From Campylorhamphus procurvoides (Eukaryota; Chordata; Aves; Passeriformes; Dendrocolaptidae), in assembly GCA_013396655.1 (NCBI GenBank), contig WBMV01002651.1, forward strand, positions 372,001 to 436,000: a DNA stretch of 64,000 nucleotides, given 5' to 3'. The notes beneath the pieces were generated by a model that was not told where the DNA came from, made no database searches, and saw only the letters and a program-made list of their open reading frames with translations. The translations under genes and the position numbers were made by a program. Shown one piece after another: positions 49,356-63,370 of this stretch. The stretch's first letter is position 1, and each line of letters opens with the position of its first letter.

Positions 49356-51879
49356 CCTATTCAACACCACCATTTTAACCTCACTTGATTGTTTTACTTG
49401 TTCCTGAAGTCTGTTCTGTCAAATCTAAACACAATTTAAACAGAGAACTACAGAAATTACTACAAATTTTAAGGAACCTATCAAACAGCTAAAGCCAGGG
49501 TGAAATAAGTCACAATAACTTCACTCCCTTGTGACATGCCTTTCATATTCTTATATTTTTATACTTCACATGCACCATTTTCTTGGCACAGACACTACTC
49601 TGAACCCTGGCCAGCTATTCAAGCATGGCTGGGTGTTGTGGTAGGTGAGGAGGGATGTACCGCAAAAGCAAATTAAAACCCAAATTAAATACTTTCTTTA
49701 CTCTTCCTCATAAGCAAAACTACCTCCATATTTGAAAACCTATGCTGAGGTTTACATTGATTTATCACCTGATTATTGTGTGTAGCATATACCCAAGCAG
49801 ATTATGCTTTCTGTCAGGTTTCAAAGAAAGACAAATCAGATTAGCAGCAGTCACTAGCTGAACACCCGGAACTGGAGACTACTAAAATAGCTTTTTTTAA
49901 AAAAAACTTTCATTTTCCTGCTCATTTTATTTATTTGCTAGCCCAGTCATTTAAAGTTGAGAAAGTAATTCATAGTGGGAAAAAAACAACCTTAGCCACC
50001 TCCTTCACCCATGGGGCCAAGCCGGGCTTCCCAGAGCTGGCTCTGCACACCTCTCCCATGGATCACCCTTCTGCCAAAAGCAGTACGCTGCCAGACTGCA
50101 TTAGACAGCCCAAGTACAAGTCACCTAACCTCACCAGCCCTGGAGTAGGCAGGATTCCTTAGGATGCTGCCAGAGGCAGCCAGAAGGCCAGGTGCCTACA
50201 CAGCCCACGCCCAGTGCAGAAAGGAGAGAGGGAGGACAAGCACAAGCTCCCCTGATTCCCCAGCTCCCCCAAGAGGGCTCCCCACATCTCCCCTCAGACC
50301 TGTACCTTCTCATAAAGACTTCTGTACCAACAAGTGTGGATCACTGGCAGCATGTGGGAGATCTCATGCAGGTTTAAAATACAGCATGCACGTTGTGAAG
50401 AGTGATCAGAACCAACTACTTCTATTTACACTACACACCTGTGTGCCCCTTTCTATGGCAAGTTTGGTAAACAGTTTTATTTAAATTTGGTTTAGTCAAC
50501 AGATAAATACTGAAGATGTGGGAGTGCATTAAAAGGATGGGCTCTTGACTCAAAGTGTGACTTTAAACTGACTTATTATTTATCCTCCGTATTTTAATAA
50601 ACTCCAAAATTTAGATTATGTATCTTCTTAAAGTAGATCTGCATATTGTATGCCCGACAAAACCACATGCGAATTTACCACAAAAGCTATCTATAGCTCA
50701 GTCAACGTGTTTTAAGTGGTCACTGGAGATCCAACTGGAAAACAAATTTGCAAAGCAATAGCAGCAGACTTGCAGGGCAAACAGTTGCTGCTGGGGTCTC
50801 AGTACCCACAGAACATGCACTTCCACAGGAGAGGAGGTTCTTCAAACCAGCTCTAGCCTGATCCCAGGAACTGAGCAACCCCCAATGGTGGAAACTTTCC
50901 AGGTGCCCTCCTGGAGGGCATGTTTCAGTCCATTTTCATCCAAAAGGAAACCAGGTCATGGACTCCAAGACTGCTCTGAGATTTGAACCAAAGCACAGTG
51001 CATAAGGAAAAATGAGATTTGCATCAGAAACTCATCCCTGGGTCAGAAATAAAATGCAAATGCAGAAAACACCCACCATCTGTTATGGCCATTTACCTGA
51101 CTACAGATTTCCCTGTTGTCTCTAAATTGAAAATATTTGAGCTTATACAATCCTCTGGTACAATTTTCACTGTGAAATAATTTTGCCTGCAGTTCAAAAG
51201 AATTACAAGAATTCTGTTCAGCTTCACAGCCCTCAGTCTTCAGCTTTGCTTGGTAACTCCATCTCCTATGAGTTTAGCACCGCTGGGGAGCACAGAGGGC
51301 CACCTCCTCTGTACTCCCCTCTCGCATTAAAGACCTTGATTTGTACCTTATTTGCACACTTGTTCACAATTCCTTCCTCTCTGGAGTGCAGTACTGGGTG
51401 CAGCCATGTCAAGGCAGGTAATTTTAGGAATATATCCTCATTTAAATGAGAAATTTGCTCTGTAGATGGGCTGAAATAACACATTGCATTAAACATAGCA
51501 GACAAACATTTTTCAGCTGAGTGAAAATAGTACCTTAATGGTGACTTGCAATCAATCAGCCACCCTGCCTGACCCAACTGAAACAGGGGATCGGGGTGGG
51601 TAAGGTGGTCTTTGCCTACTATTTTGTCAATAAGTTAACAACAAACTTACCAACAGTAGGACAGTACTTTTCTTTACAGGTAACTGTCTTTCAGGTCATG
51701 AAATACATAATTTCACAGATCTCTTTCAAGGAAAATAATTCTTTAAGACTGATATTTCTACTTATCCTTTGGGAAATTAAAAAAAATGAAAAGCAGCACA
51801 AACAACAGCATCTAATAAAATACCATTTTAACATGAACTTAAAGTCTGTTAAAGCCTGACTTATCTTTCAAGCAGTTGT
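49356..51879. other. no gene recognised
   Basis: Ordinary single-copy-looking DNA. Overlapping frames at 50131-50484 and 51183-51577 on both strands are under 110 codons and resemble nothing known. Confidence 0.55.
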
Positions 51880-52005
51880 AGAAGAGTGATAAGGTCCCTC
51901 CCGAGCCTCCTTTTCTCCAGGCTAAACAACCCCAGTGCCCTCAGTCACTCCTCACATGACTTACTCTCTACAGACTTCGTTGCCCTTCCCTGGAAAAACA
52001 TGTTA
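51880..52005 (-). mobile_element. CR1 LINE internal fragment
   Basis: The stretch 'cctccttttctccaggctaaacaaccccagtgccctcagtcactcctcacatgac', then 'cttcgttgcccttccctgg', is inverted CR1 sequence from the region coding the GLFSLEKRRLRG-type segment of ORF2. The normal CR1 3' terminus is absent, unlike at most other copies, so the right-hand (3') part was lost by deletion or rearrangement. Confidence 0.75.
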
Positions 52006-52355
52006 GCGTCAAATTTTCACATGCTCATGCCTGGGTACAAAGTCCTGGTAAATGACCATTCAAACATTCTGATGAAAACTGAGCTGCATTCTGTAAAAAA
52101 AGTTGTGTTGCATCTACGTTGCACCTAATGTTAAAAAAAACCCAAACTACACATAGGTAATCAGATACCCAAGGGTGTGACTAACACAAAAAGTATGTCC
52201 AGGTCTCCAGCTCCTTTGACAAATTTGACAGCTGTTCTGGCATACATCTTTTCTGCCCTTTTCATCCCTTCTTTCTTCCTCATTTTCACTCTAACAGATG
52301 CTTTTATTCTGGTTTGGGTTTTTTTGTTTCTCCTTCTCTCTTCAGTGGCAGCGTC

Positions 52356-52376
52356 GGGGGGAGGGAGGGAGGGAGG
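52356..52376 (+). repeat. GGGA microsatellite with G-quadruplex potential
   Basis: GGGGGGAGGGAGGGAGGGAGG: five G runs with single-A loops, a classic parallel quadruplex pattern. It is preceded by a pyrimidine-rich stretch and one CpG (GCGTCGG). Confidence 0.85.
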
Positions 52377-55300
52377 AAGCGTAGGGTGCTAATGCACAAA
52401 GCAGCGCTTGTTAAAAACTGAACATATCCAGGCAATTCGCCAAGTTTAATTCCAAAGACCCTGCTTGTGATTCGATGCTAAAACGGAATATAGCATTGTT
52501 CTATCTGTCTGTAGGACACCGCGTCTTCTATGGAAGAGGAGTTCAAAACAAAAGGACAAAAACCAGCTTGACACTCCCCCAGCCTCCAAACACACACTTC
52601 ATTCCAGAAAATACCATATTCATTGGCCTTCAGAGTTGTTAGAAATAAATCAAGCCGGAAAAAAAAGAAAGGATTATCTCACAAACATCATGGAAAAACA
52701 TTATTCAAGTTCACAGTGGACATAGTAAAAGCCAAAAAGAGTAAAATTCAGATCTGCTACATTCAGTGTTTGATTTGGACTTTTTTGCAATGAAAACTGT
52801 TGATTAAGAAGGAATATCAGAATCTGGCCTGAAAATGGCGTGCCCTGCGTTCTTGAGAAATACAAAGCATTGACAGAGCTTTCCAAATTCTTCTGAACCA
52901 GACTGTCAATTCTGTATTTATTTCATGATGAATCATTACCTGAGGCTAGAGGAGAGGCTGATCAGCTGAGAAACTGCTCATACAAGTAAATCAGTGGCTC
53001 TGAAACTAAGACAGATTGGTTTATGAAACAATAGAGGGACAAAGACAATGAGAAATTAGCTACACTTAAAATCTTAATGAGCAAGTCACACACACTTTCT
53101 CTCCCACAATCTGCCACGTAGCCCAATGTGCCCCAAGAGAATGTAACTTGTAATAATTTAACAGCAGAAAGAAGTACTAAATTGTAAAATGGGCACAAGT
53201 CTAAATTCCAGATGATTTATGCCACATTCCTTTACTAGCATTACATACCCAAAATAAAATGCATATAGTGACATCTATAGCAGTAATAATACATTAAACT
53301 ACATATGGAAGTTGCATGCAGAGATAAATCATGATTTAACTGACAGGGTCCCAAGCACAAATTTTAACGCACTTCCCGTTTAGACAACTTTTTCTTTTTT
53401 AACCTCACATGCAAGAAGTGCTTCTTTTCCCACGACTTTCGACTTCTCCCCCCCTTCCCATCTCTTCTGCTATGCCTCTGCTCATCACCCACTCCCTCTC
53501 CTCTTCAACCCAGGTCACTCAGTCACCAGCTGAACAGGGACTAGAGCCTCACAAGGGCTTATAGCAGATGTACCTCTTCCCTGCTCCAGCTGCAAGATCT
53601 CTTCCTTCCTCTGAATGACCACTAACAGAGTACAGCTAACTTCACTTGCAGAGCACAAGGAAAAATTCATCTTTAAAGATGGGCAGACAAAGGGAAAGGG
53701 ACTGCATGTCTCAAGACCAGGAAAGAGTAGAAGAGCTTCTCCATTCAAAAGCTGCCAAGCATACAAACTAGAAAATGCAGTTACTCTTTTCAAAACCATA
53801 CACCCTGTCAGCCAGCTCTTTCTCAGTCACATAGCAGAGGCAGAGGTCCCTCTGTTAACTGGATGACCAGGCAACTCAGCCTTCCCACGTAAACACATAA
53901 TGCAACAACAGGCTGGTTGGGAGCTGGAACATCTTTCATATTTCTGAAGCTCCAGAGGTGGCAGATCCCCATAGAGCTTCAAATCAAAATTCTGAAGTGG
54001 CAGTGGACTTCTTCAGGGTCTTTTCTTGCTTAGTTTTTGGGATTTGTTTTGTAGAGGTTTTTTTGTCTCCTCTTAAATGATAAAAAACTGTCTTTCATAT
54101 TCAGACTAGCATACATGGAAAGACAGGGAGGAAGGATAACATGCCAGAGAGTACTGGAAGGAAAGTAAACCGCAGGAAAAATACGGCATTGGTTTCTTAA
54201 AGGCAAGGCGATGTCTCTTTCCTCAGCCACAGACCATTCTGCCTTCCAGTCTCCTGCTTTATGGTTGCAACAGAAGAAACCAAAGGGACAGGATTTATGA
54301 GCCTTTTCAGATATCGCTCTTTTGGATAGTGCAAACACACAGTAGTTGATAATGCTAAGAACAAGTATGATTCAAACCTGAAACTCATAAATTATGTGTT
54401 TTCCACAGACAAACCTCTTCAGCATTACCCTCCATTTAGGCACTGAGGCATTTTGAAGACAATAATTACCCATTAAGCGTCTTGAATACATAAACAAATG
54501 AAAGAGAAGTGCGCTAAAAGAATTTAACTCATTTGCTCAGAGTCATAAACCCAAGAAACAGGTACAGATCCAACTTCAAATTCATGTAAATCACATGAGG
54601 TTGGCAGCTACAGCATATTGCCTTAATGAACAGCTTAGCATTTTGCTAAGTCAACGTGCTTGTTCCTGTAAAAAAAGCACTTGGAAAGGTTCTCAAGAAC
54701 ATTTTAGTCAGACGGAACTCTCTGTAGTCAAAAACATAATGCTCTCACAATAATGTTAATGGGCAAAACTGACATTAAAGAGCAAGAGTGACTGAAAGGG
54801 CTTTACGGTAACTACAAATTATTCAACTATTACATAAGACTTGTGTTCCTCAATGTTCAATATGTGTAAGTACATAAACACAAATAATGTTCAGTACACT
54901 GCCCCTCTCACCACTGGTTAGGACATCCTGCTTTTTACAATTTCAGCTGGGAAAACTTGCATGCTGACTTCTGAGTCTATTGAAGTTACACAATCCTAGT
55001 TAGTTTTATGTTTCATAAAGTTTAAACATCACAACAAATGAGCTATCTCACAGCTTCTATGTTCCAAACTCCCACCAATCTGGCTGTTAAGAAATCAAGC
55101 TTTTTGGAAATTTAAGAGATAAGAGAGCTGTTGCACACAAAGTGTTCTTCTAGAGGGGGCATGAGTTCTGCATCCTTAAGCACTTTCTTAAGCACCCCAT
55201 TTTGTAACACAGCATTTATTTCCCAACTTGTCATACAAAATACCTTGCTTCTTCTTCAGTAAGTCTACTGCGCTCTTAAAATAAGGTAACTTGTTTAACT

Positions 55301-57289
55301 TTGATAATGTGGTGCACACAAAAGTATTTTTTTTGCTGTTGACACAGCATGGGTAGCTCGCAGATTAGACAGCCCCTTCACACATTGCTGGGCCAACGTT
55401 TTACGCAGAGGGAAAACCCAGCAGGCTGGGCCACCATCACTTAAACACTGGTGGAGGTTTTTTGCTTTGTTTTCTAACAGTTCCTCTAATCAAAGCACAT
55501 GACTGTTCTTTGTATCACCATTATGACCGTACAACTGAAGAACCCTATGGAGTTTCTTATACAGGAAAGTAAGGGCTTCACCCTAACCATTTTAATGCTT
55601 CAGTCTAATAGCTGCCAGCTCTAAAGATGGCCCTGCCTTGAAGTTCAGAGATAAATGCAGAGCTGAGCTTAAGTCTCCTCTGACTTCCTATCCCAAACAC
55701 AGAGGCTATCAGTTAGATTCTGTATAAAAAGGGTTGGAAGATGAAAGAATTTAAAACAGTACACCAAATGTCTGACCACTTCTGCAGGTAAGCAGTGCCC
55801 ACCAAAAGACTGAATAAGCCCTACGTGAAATTGCAGTAATCAACTGAGTTTAGAGAACTTCCTATCAGGGCATAGTATTTGCTACCAGCTGCAATTTGGG
55901 GTTGATTTGCTTTCTGAAACAGTAGCATATCTTAAAATAGAACAAAAAGATCTCCCTTCCTACCCCTCACTTTTTCCTATAATTGCTGCATTATAAAGAT
56001 TTAGACCATGTAATTAGGGTGAGCTTCAGGTATAAAGAGTGATACGCAAACCCACAGAACAGTCCTTGCTTCTACATACTTACACTCCAAGCTTCTGTTC
56101 TACACAGGCACAGTCACATACCAAACCAATGTTTAACTGGTGTACATACATAGTTGTACAAGGTATGACAGGTAAATGACACTAAGGTGCCATCTCTCGA
56201 TTGTTTTTCTCTTATAAACATGCAGATGGCAGATATGCCACAGAAGAATCTGTTCCTGACCACTCAGACACCTAGAGAATAGATGCCATCAATAAAACCA
56301 AAGGAAGTTGCTTGCTTTTGTCTTCTCAAAGAATATATGGTGGCAAAACAAAGCTATCACAAAATTCTTTCTTTAAAAGAAATTGAGCAGTCACTACAAA
56401 GTGACGCTGCTGCATTTACAGTGCCACTTTATTTTAAAAAGGCACAGTTTCTGCCACCTAGCTGCTACATGTAGGCTTATGTATGCTTATATCTAAAGGA
56501 GTTTCAGCATTTCAGAGACAAAAGTTTATTCAAAATACAATGCAGTTTCAAATTGTATATATATTACTGAATTAGTTGATACCATTAAATGCACATATAA
56601 GGAGAGCTATCTATATAAAAATTATTTCCCAGGAAAGCTGCAGTAAAAGTAATTGCTAGGAGTTCATTACTGAAAAATTAACTGGTATTTGGGGGTGTCT
56701 CATTTTTACGGAAGACTGAAAAATGAAACTCAGAAAAGCCTGTTCTGCAGTCCTGGCAATCAATTCAGCACTTCTCAACCCATTTGTGACTCTGTTGGAA
56801 ACCCTGTTTTTAATTAATATGGTTTTCAACCACGAAACAGCATAAACTTGAACTTATACTTACAATCTCTGCCCTTGTATCAAGTTTTTACTTATTACAA
56901 TGTATTTGATTACTAGATGGAAAGCAGTGATAACAACAGAGTTGCAAAAGGAAAGTGTTGTATGGGTCTATTAGAGGTCAGTAGCCATGCTTTCATCAAT
57001 CATTTCTCTATATAAGCTTAATCATTTGTATCCAAGTTGCATTGTACATCATTTCCATGGTGGTGCTTTTCAACCTCATTTCCAAGATTGCACTCCTAGC
57101 ATGAAACATGTTTTGTAGATCTCATTATAATCAAAACTTGTTTCCTGAATTATCAAATACCAATGCATATTTCTGTAATTACTTATCTGAAAGATGAAGA
57201 TAAGGAAGTACTGCATTGGGTCTTTAATGCAATGTTTCAGCCAAATAAAAATTCCATGTTATGCTTTAAACAACACACCATGTTTTTTC

Positions 57290-57331
57290 TTGCTTCTTTA
57301 ATGAACTTTTCCTGTTCATTAAAGCAAGCAA
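57290..57331. other. imperfect inverted repeat / hairpin
   Basis: The left arm 57290-57306 pairs with the right arm 57314-57331 through an 11-bp perfect stem next to the loop (CTTTAATGAAC) and six further pairs after a single-base bulge, with a 7-base loop TTTTCCT. It is too short for a typical animal microRNA precursor, and pairing does not extend beyond these arms. Confidence 0.7.
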
Positions 57332-58011
57332 CCATTTGCAATTGTAATAAAACACTACTGCAAAGTCTCAAATCAGCTAAATTCTACCTGTTGTGCATGG
57401 GTATTTCCCACCATGTCTTTAATACAAGCATGCACATACAGACCCCGATCTAGCAGACTCCTTGTATGTGCTACAGCCAAGTGCACCAACTATTGCCTCT
57501 CAAGCTCACAAGGCTGCTTGTTGGTGCATTTAAAGAGACACATCTATCAGTGCATGTGTGAACTGGAACAAATTTTCATCTTAACAAGCATGTGATGCTA
57601 AAAGATTGCACCCTAAACACAGTTACCCTCTGAGAATCAGCTATTTAAATAAGGGTGCATTAGGTTTCATGCTTTAGAATGTTTGGAGAGGTTTTAATAT
57701 GTATTTTGCACTTCCATTTGCACCCACTGCCTCTCTGCAGTTTGCCATAAAATGGGGAAGAAGGAAGGAAGAACACTAAGCATTATGAGAAGACAGCTAG
57801 TCCCAGCTTTCCAGACAGGAATTATCCAGTTCAGAGTAATCTTCATTACTTTTAAAACCATTTGCACTTGGAAGTTCCAGGATGACATCATCCACTGCCA
57901 TAAAATTTTGTAGAAAAAAAACCCTCTAACAATAATTACTGCTTTTATTTTTAAGCACTTTACCCAAAACAAGGCAAAATCAATTCTCTTGTTCTTTGCA
58001 ACAGTAAGGCA

Positions 58012-58345
58012 ACAGCAGTCTATGACTTCTTCATGAAGGGAAGCACTGGAGCAGGCACTGATCTCTTCTCTGTGGTGACCAGTGACAGAACTTGAGGAAT
58101 TGGCCTGAAGTTGTGTCAGGGGAGGTTTAAGGCAAATTATAGAAAAAGGTTCTTCACCCAGAGAGTTGCTGGGCACTGGAAGCCTCCCCAAGGAACTGGT
58201 CACAGCACCAAGCCTGACAGAGTTCAGGGAGTGTTTGGACAGTGCTCTCAGGCACATGGTGTGACTCTAGAGGTATCCTGTGCAGGGCCAGGAGTTGGAC
58301 TTTGATGATCCTTGTCCATCTCTTCTAACTAGATCCTCATATTTC
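58012..58345 (+). mobile_element. CR1 LINE 3' fragment
   Basis: It contains 'gcaggcactgatctcttctctgtggtgaccagt' followed by 'gttgctgggcactgg' and 'ggccaggagttggac', the same order as in the 24 kb copy, and ends in a decayed CR1 terminus near 58345. Several small deletions disrupt the frame. It is of the same 3' subfamily as the 24 kb and 34 kb copies but more diverged. The 5' part is absent. Confidence 0.93.
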
Positions 58346-61300
58346 TTCTAGTGGAAGGAAGAGAGTGAATTACTTCAGAACGTTAAAAAAAAAAAAGACC
58401 ATTGTTTTGCTTTTAGGTGCCTTTATAGCAGCCACCAACAAGTATCCAGCAAACTGTGAATAAGTTTTAGCTTTAAATACAGCACAGACTCAAACTGCTT
58501 TGAGTGATGAACTAAATAAACTTCCATTAATTCAAAGAAGTTCAGCAGAACTTAAAACCTTCTCATCAAAGATGCCTGCATTATGTGTTCACTGAGGCTT
58601 TTTTACTGCAGTAGACATCTTAAAAATTAAATTGGCCCCCACGGAGCCTTTTGTCAAAAAAGGCCTGTATCAAGACAAATTGAACTTTATCAGAATAGCC
58701 CAATTAACACATAGTCTATGGTAGAGAATATATAAACCATCTTGACAAGAGAGGCCAAAGCCTCTGTCATTTCTACTATGACATTAATTACATTTACTGG
58801 ATACCGAACAGGTGGCAGCAGAGAGATTTGAATAAAAACAGTTCCTTAGTGTGAAGCAGCTTAACACCTAAGGAAGCCATGCAGGGAGAAAGGAAATCTA
58901 TACAATTATTTCACAGCGCTGTAAATTAACTGCACTTACAATTTTCAGACACAGTTTTATTGGAATTTTGCACTTGTTGTGCAACTGCTGCACAAAACAT
59001 GAAAGGAAGTTCTCCTTTTCCCTCTGTGTGTTTGGGGACTGCACACAGAACTTCATTGACAGTTGCATGTACCAGACTGCCAAAGCCACAGTGGTGGAAA
59101 GATGCTCTAACAGTGGCTATAGGCAGCTTCTCTTCCCTCACTGTGGTAATTCCCTAACTTATTCAGTAAAGGACAGATGTTGTGCATGACCCAATTGAAC
59201 AACCTTTTTTTTCATTATGGCTTTGGGGAAGGAAGTGAGTGTTGCACGCAAAATTCACCGTTGATTAAAACGCACTAACATTTGGCTGAACAAAACCCAA
59301 TTTAGCCCCCTGGGCCTGTCTGACCCACTAACCACAGCTTCCTAACTGCTCTGCTATGGTAAAGTTAGTCTGAAATATGCAGAGCTTGCAGAAAAAAAAA
59401 ATATGACCCTTACGTCAGTTTTGCAACATTTCCTCAATGACATACTGTGAAAATCCCCATTCCCCCACCCTCAAATTTATTGGTTTTAAACTAAACATTT
59501 GTAACAAAGACATAACGACTGATGGAGCCTCTTTAGTGACTGAACAGGGAATGCATGGAAGTATTAGGCAAACATACAACATCGCTCAAATGCAGACAAT
59601 AAATTTATAGCAAGATTTTGTCTCATTACACGGAAAAGATAGGGGAAGAAGCACAGAGTATTTCAACAGTTTAAAACATACTGTCCCTATGTTATGTGAC
59701 AACACCTTCCATCCAGACATTCTAAGTTTATCCAAATAGGTACCACCTACCAAAAAAGCAATCCCTGTTTTGTTTCCAGTTTCATTTCAGACATGCTTCC
59801 TTAAAACAATGGCCTTTCACAAGTGTTGTAGGCTCAGGGTTTGCCTAGGTTTTGTGCATCCCTGTAGACCTGCAACACTAAACCCTGTACACAAGAGAAG
59901 AGTGTAAAAAGCAGGGGCAGGTAGTGTGGAACATATTTAGCCTTTTTTTTTTCCCCAAAGCAAGAGCAAAGGTCATGCAAGAAGAGAGGCATGCTAGCTA
60001 CACTTGAAGTGCCTCCTGCACTACCATGACCAAGCAAGATCTGGTGCCCAGCTCAAGTCTCCGTTCTGAAGCACACATGAAAACGGCATCTTTTATAAGG
60101 AAATAGAAAAAAAAAAGGAAGTATTTCTATTCGTCACCATGGAAGAGGGAAAATCTGAAGTAAGTACCAACCACTAAATGCTCAGAAAACAAATAGCAAG
60201 CAAAAGCCTCCAAAATAATAGCAGGTCTTGTCTGGCGATGGTTTTTTTTCAGCATTCAAGCACTACAACAGACAATGGCTAGATAGGAGCAGGAACCAAG
60301 AGCAAAGATTTTGCAGTGCCTAAGAACTAGAAGCCTGCATCTCTCTGAAAGATGCTGTTCCACCTCCTGCACAGAAATCAAGGAGACAGCAGAGACCCTC
60401 TCTAAAGACCATGAAGCATCTTACAGGTAGTGAAGGTTAACAATATCTTGCAAAAATGTGATTCTTCAGAAATAGAGAAAGCACTGCCATGTTTAGAGGT
60501 TATCAATGCTTAATCAATTTACAGGAGTGAAGAAAATTACATTTAGTAACCTCAAAATGCTCATGCTCTCCAAAGATATATTAGAACTTCATGGGAAGAA
60601 TCAGAGCCCAAAACACACCTCTCTGTACAACTCTTAAATTTCCTTTCCTTTTCAATTGTTCCCAAGCTGAGGTAATGTCCAATACAAGCCTTCAAACTAA
60701 AGATCAATTTCATTTCACTGCAAGACAATTTGTTCAGAGGAAAAAAGAGGCACCATACCACAATGTGCATTTCAAACATTTTTTTCACAAAGGATGTTTC
60801 AACTTCTTGACAGAAGACCTTTCTACTATAAATACCCTACTTGTCTGAATTAAAAAAAATATCCAACTGTTTTTTGTTCTTCTGCCAACATCAGCTTTAT
60901 AAACACTGTAAAAACAAACAACAGTGAAAAAGAGGTCACAGACACGGAGGGCCTTACCACACCACAGTATGGCACAGCAGAACAAGGCAGAGGCATCAGA
61001 GCATCCAGGCACTATACCACAGAACAATTTGGGAAAATGCTCTACCGGCTTCCAATGGCTCCTGTCTGAAAAATGCCTTGGAAAACAAGTAGCACAGCTG
61101 CCAGATGAGGGACTGTGAAACCACTGTTCCATAGCTGCGACCTGATGGCAAGACAACCTGATGCAAAACACTTTTTTCCAAAAAGCTTTACTGCTTTTTT
61201 TGATGAAAACTCATGTTCACAGACTACTCACCCCAAAAGTGGGCTTGAAGATACTTTTTTCCGTGGTGCCATCTACATATAAAATAAAAACAGGCATATC

Positions 61301-63370
61301 ATCACATTCATATGAAAGAAAACCACAAGCAAGAGACCTTGAGCCTCTAAATTGACCAAGCTTCCATGGTTTGAGATTAAAACTCTGTTGCGCTCTTGCT
61401 TTTTCTTGAATTTCCCACACATGGATACAAAAGGCAATGCCCTTAAAGCCCAAAGGACTCGGATTGAACGCTGTAAACTCCATGCAGTCTGATTTTAACT
61501 ATTTTAGGTGCCCATGAGAAGAACAGCATGCAGGTCAGTTACGCACACAATAAAGTTACCTTTTCACTCCCCATTTTCTGCTCCCATAGTCCTGGCTTTC
61601 TGGAGATGGTACAACGCAATACCCTGTCAGCCAGCAAGGTCTGCAGCAGGCACCACAGTCCTGATAGAGTCCTGCCAAAGCCTGTGGTATGTGTCAGCCA
61701 AGCCTTGGGGTCCTCTACAGAGATGAAGGGTTTCATATTAACAGATACTACCCAAGCAGGTATTATCAAGCTGATGGAGCAGCAGGGAATGAACAACATG
61801 GAAGGAAGGGGAAAGATTCAGCAAAGCCAAGTACTGCTAGAGTTAATAATCATGCCTTAATTCAAACCAGACTCCTCTAAAGCAGGTCAGGTTAATTTTA
61901 ATTACTGTGCAGTTTTTTCCTTGGCATAAGCCAAAGGGGCTCACATCAGAACTGCAGCAACCACTTGGGAGGCAGGAAGCTGCTGTGCTTATCCTATGAG
62001 TACCATGACCTGAATTAATCAGTATGCAGTGCTGCACATTTCCTTAAATCATCTCTAGTGCATACATTCCTGGTCTCACATCCAGGGTCACCATAGCTAT
62101 GAGGCAAATAAAGGACGGTTGTGACGCTTTCTGGCAACTGCTGCCCTGCCTCTTCCACGTGCCTCCACGGGGCACAGCTGTGGGAGCTAACATTTGGCAA
62201 GGTATTTCCTTCTGCAAATTCCTACCATGAAAATACAGGTAAGCCCACACACCGGAGACAGCAGGAGATGGAGTTCCCAAGCAAAAATGAAAATGAAGAA
62301 GTCTGCATACTAATGTGCGATTGAGTGAATTAATAACTAATTTAAGATTATGTGAACAGAGGTAAGTTTAGGTTACTATATGCACCCTGATAGGAAAGAA
62401 GCTACACAGCCCAGACAGGACAGTACCAGATTTCCACACTGCGCAGCTCGTGCCACAGCACATACAGGGACATTGTGATTACCCTGTGATTCAAAGCCAC
62501 CTGCTCCACAGGGCTTAACATTATCAAAGTGTATGTCAGCAGCATCCACAAACACAGGACCCTTTTATGCAATATTACTGTTACATCTGAAAAAAGTATT
62601 TTCCTTTGCACTCCATAAAAAAACTAAAACTAACCAATGAAAACAGACACCAGGGAATAAAAGAAAGCTTGCTTCATTTCACATTAAGCCCAGAGAGGCG
62701 ATAAAAGCACCATCCTCAAAAGCTCCTGCAGAAGGGATCACATATGTCCAAGCCATGCCTTGCACTTTTGTCCAGCAGCCACAAAACCACCCGATCATGC
62801 TAGCCTACCTCAAAAGGGTTGGTGACATTGAGTACACAGCTAAGAGGAGCTATAATCCTGATCTCCTCTCAAGCTTCATGTTTTGTATCGTTAACTTCGG
62901 TGCTTAAGAGAAACACAGCTGCTTTGGCAGGTCATGCTCAAGGAAGAAAGGCAGTTTTTGAGACAGTAAGTGCAAAAGCTCCTTAAAAGTCATGATGACC
63001 TAGGGGAAGGATTTTAAATCAATTGCCAGTACCTCCTGTCAGGAAGAGCTGTCACCATACATCCCAAGTGCTGTGGGAGGGCTGGGATGTAGGCTGTCAC
63101 CGGGGTGCTCTTCCCAGCTGTCCCACTTAGGACAAAGCAGCTGCCAAGCCTGAAGGCTTTAAGCACCACAGCTCCATCCATGTCTGCCACTGAAGAGCAA
63201 AGGTTCCTACTGCAAGTCCACTCATGACTATGAAAGTCACCTCACTGTCCAGAAGCAAAAGCCAGAACGTCTCTGGGACCACATACAGCAGCTCAGGATC
63301 AATTCAATTTTGGGATACTGCTGTGACGTCAGTGATTTAGCCTGACACAAGAAAATAATATTAAAATGGC
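58346..63370. other. no gene recognised
   Basis: Five kilobases without a recognised repeat or exon. An 11-base A run lies near 58386. Frames of 110-128 codons at 60785-61171 (-) and 61528-61860 (+) overlap other frames and resemble nothing known. A perfect TGACGTCA (CRE palindrome) lies at 63324-63331, just before the last CR1 copy. Confidence 0.55.

Larger units (their letters stand above)
52006..58011. other. no gene recognised
   Basis: Six kilobases of AT-rich DNA. Notable are the G-rich tract at 52356-52376 and the perfect-stem hairpin at 57290-57331, both listed separately. Frames at 53515-53866 and 54030-54388 are short, overlap on opposite strands and resemble no family. A 187-codon minus frame beginning at 58257 runs from the CR1 copy into this region and is an antisense reading of it. 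Confidence 0.55.

Noticed and set aside
50950..51010. GGTTCAAATCTC on the minus strand, similar to a tRNA T-arm
   Set aside because: No matching D-arm, anticodon arm or acceptor stem could be found around it.
57694..58257. 187-codon minus-strand frame, the longest in the window
   Set aside because: Its first part is the antisense strand of a CR1 copy (58012-58345) and the remainder is AT-rich chance reading. It resembles no known protein.
63324..63331. Perfect CRE palindrome TGACGTCA
   Set aside because: A single 8-base motif in 64 kb is within chance, and no promoter features surround it.
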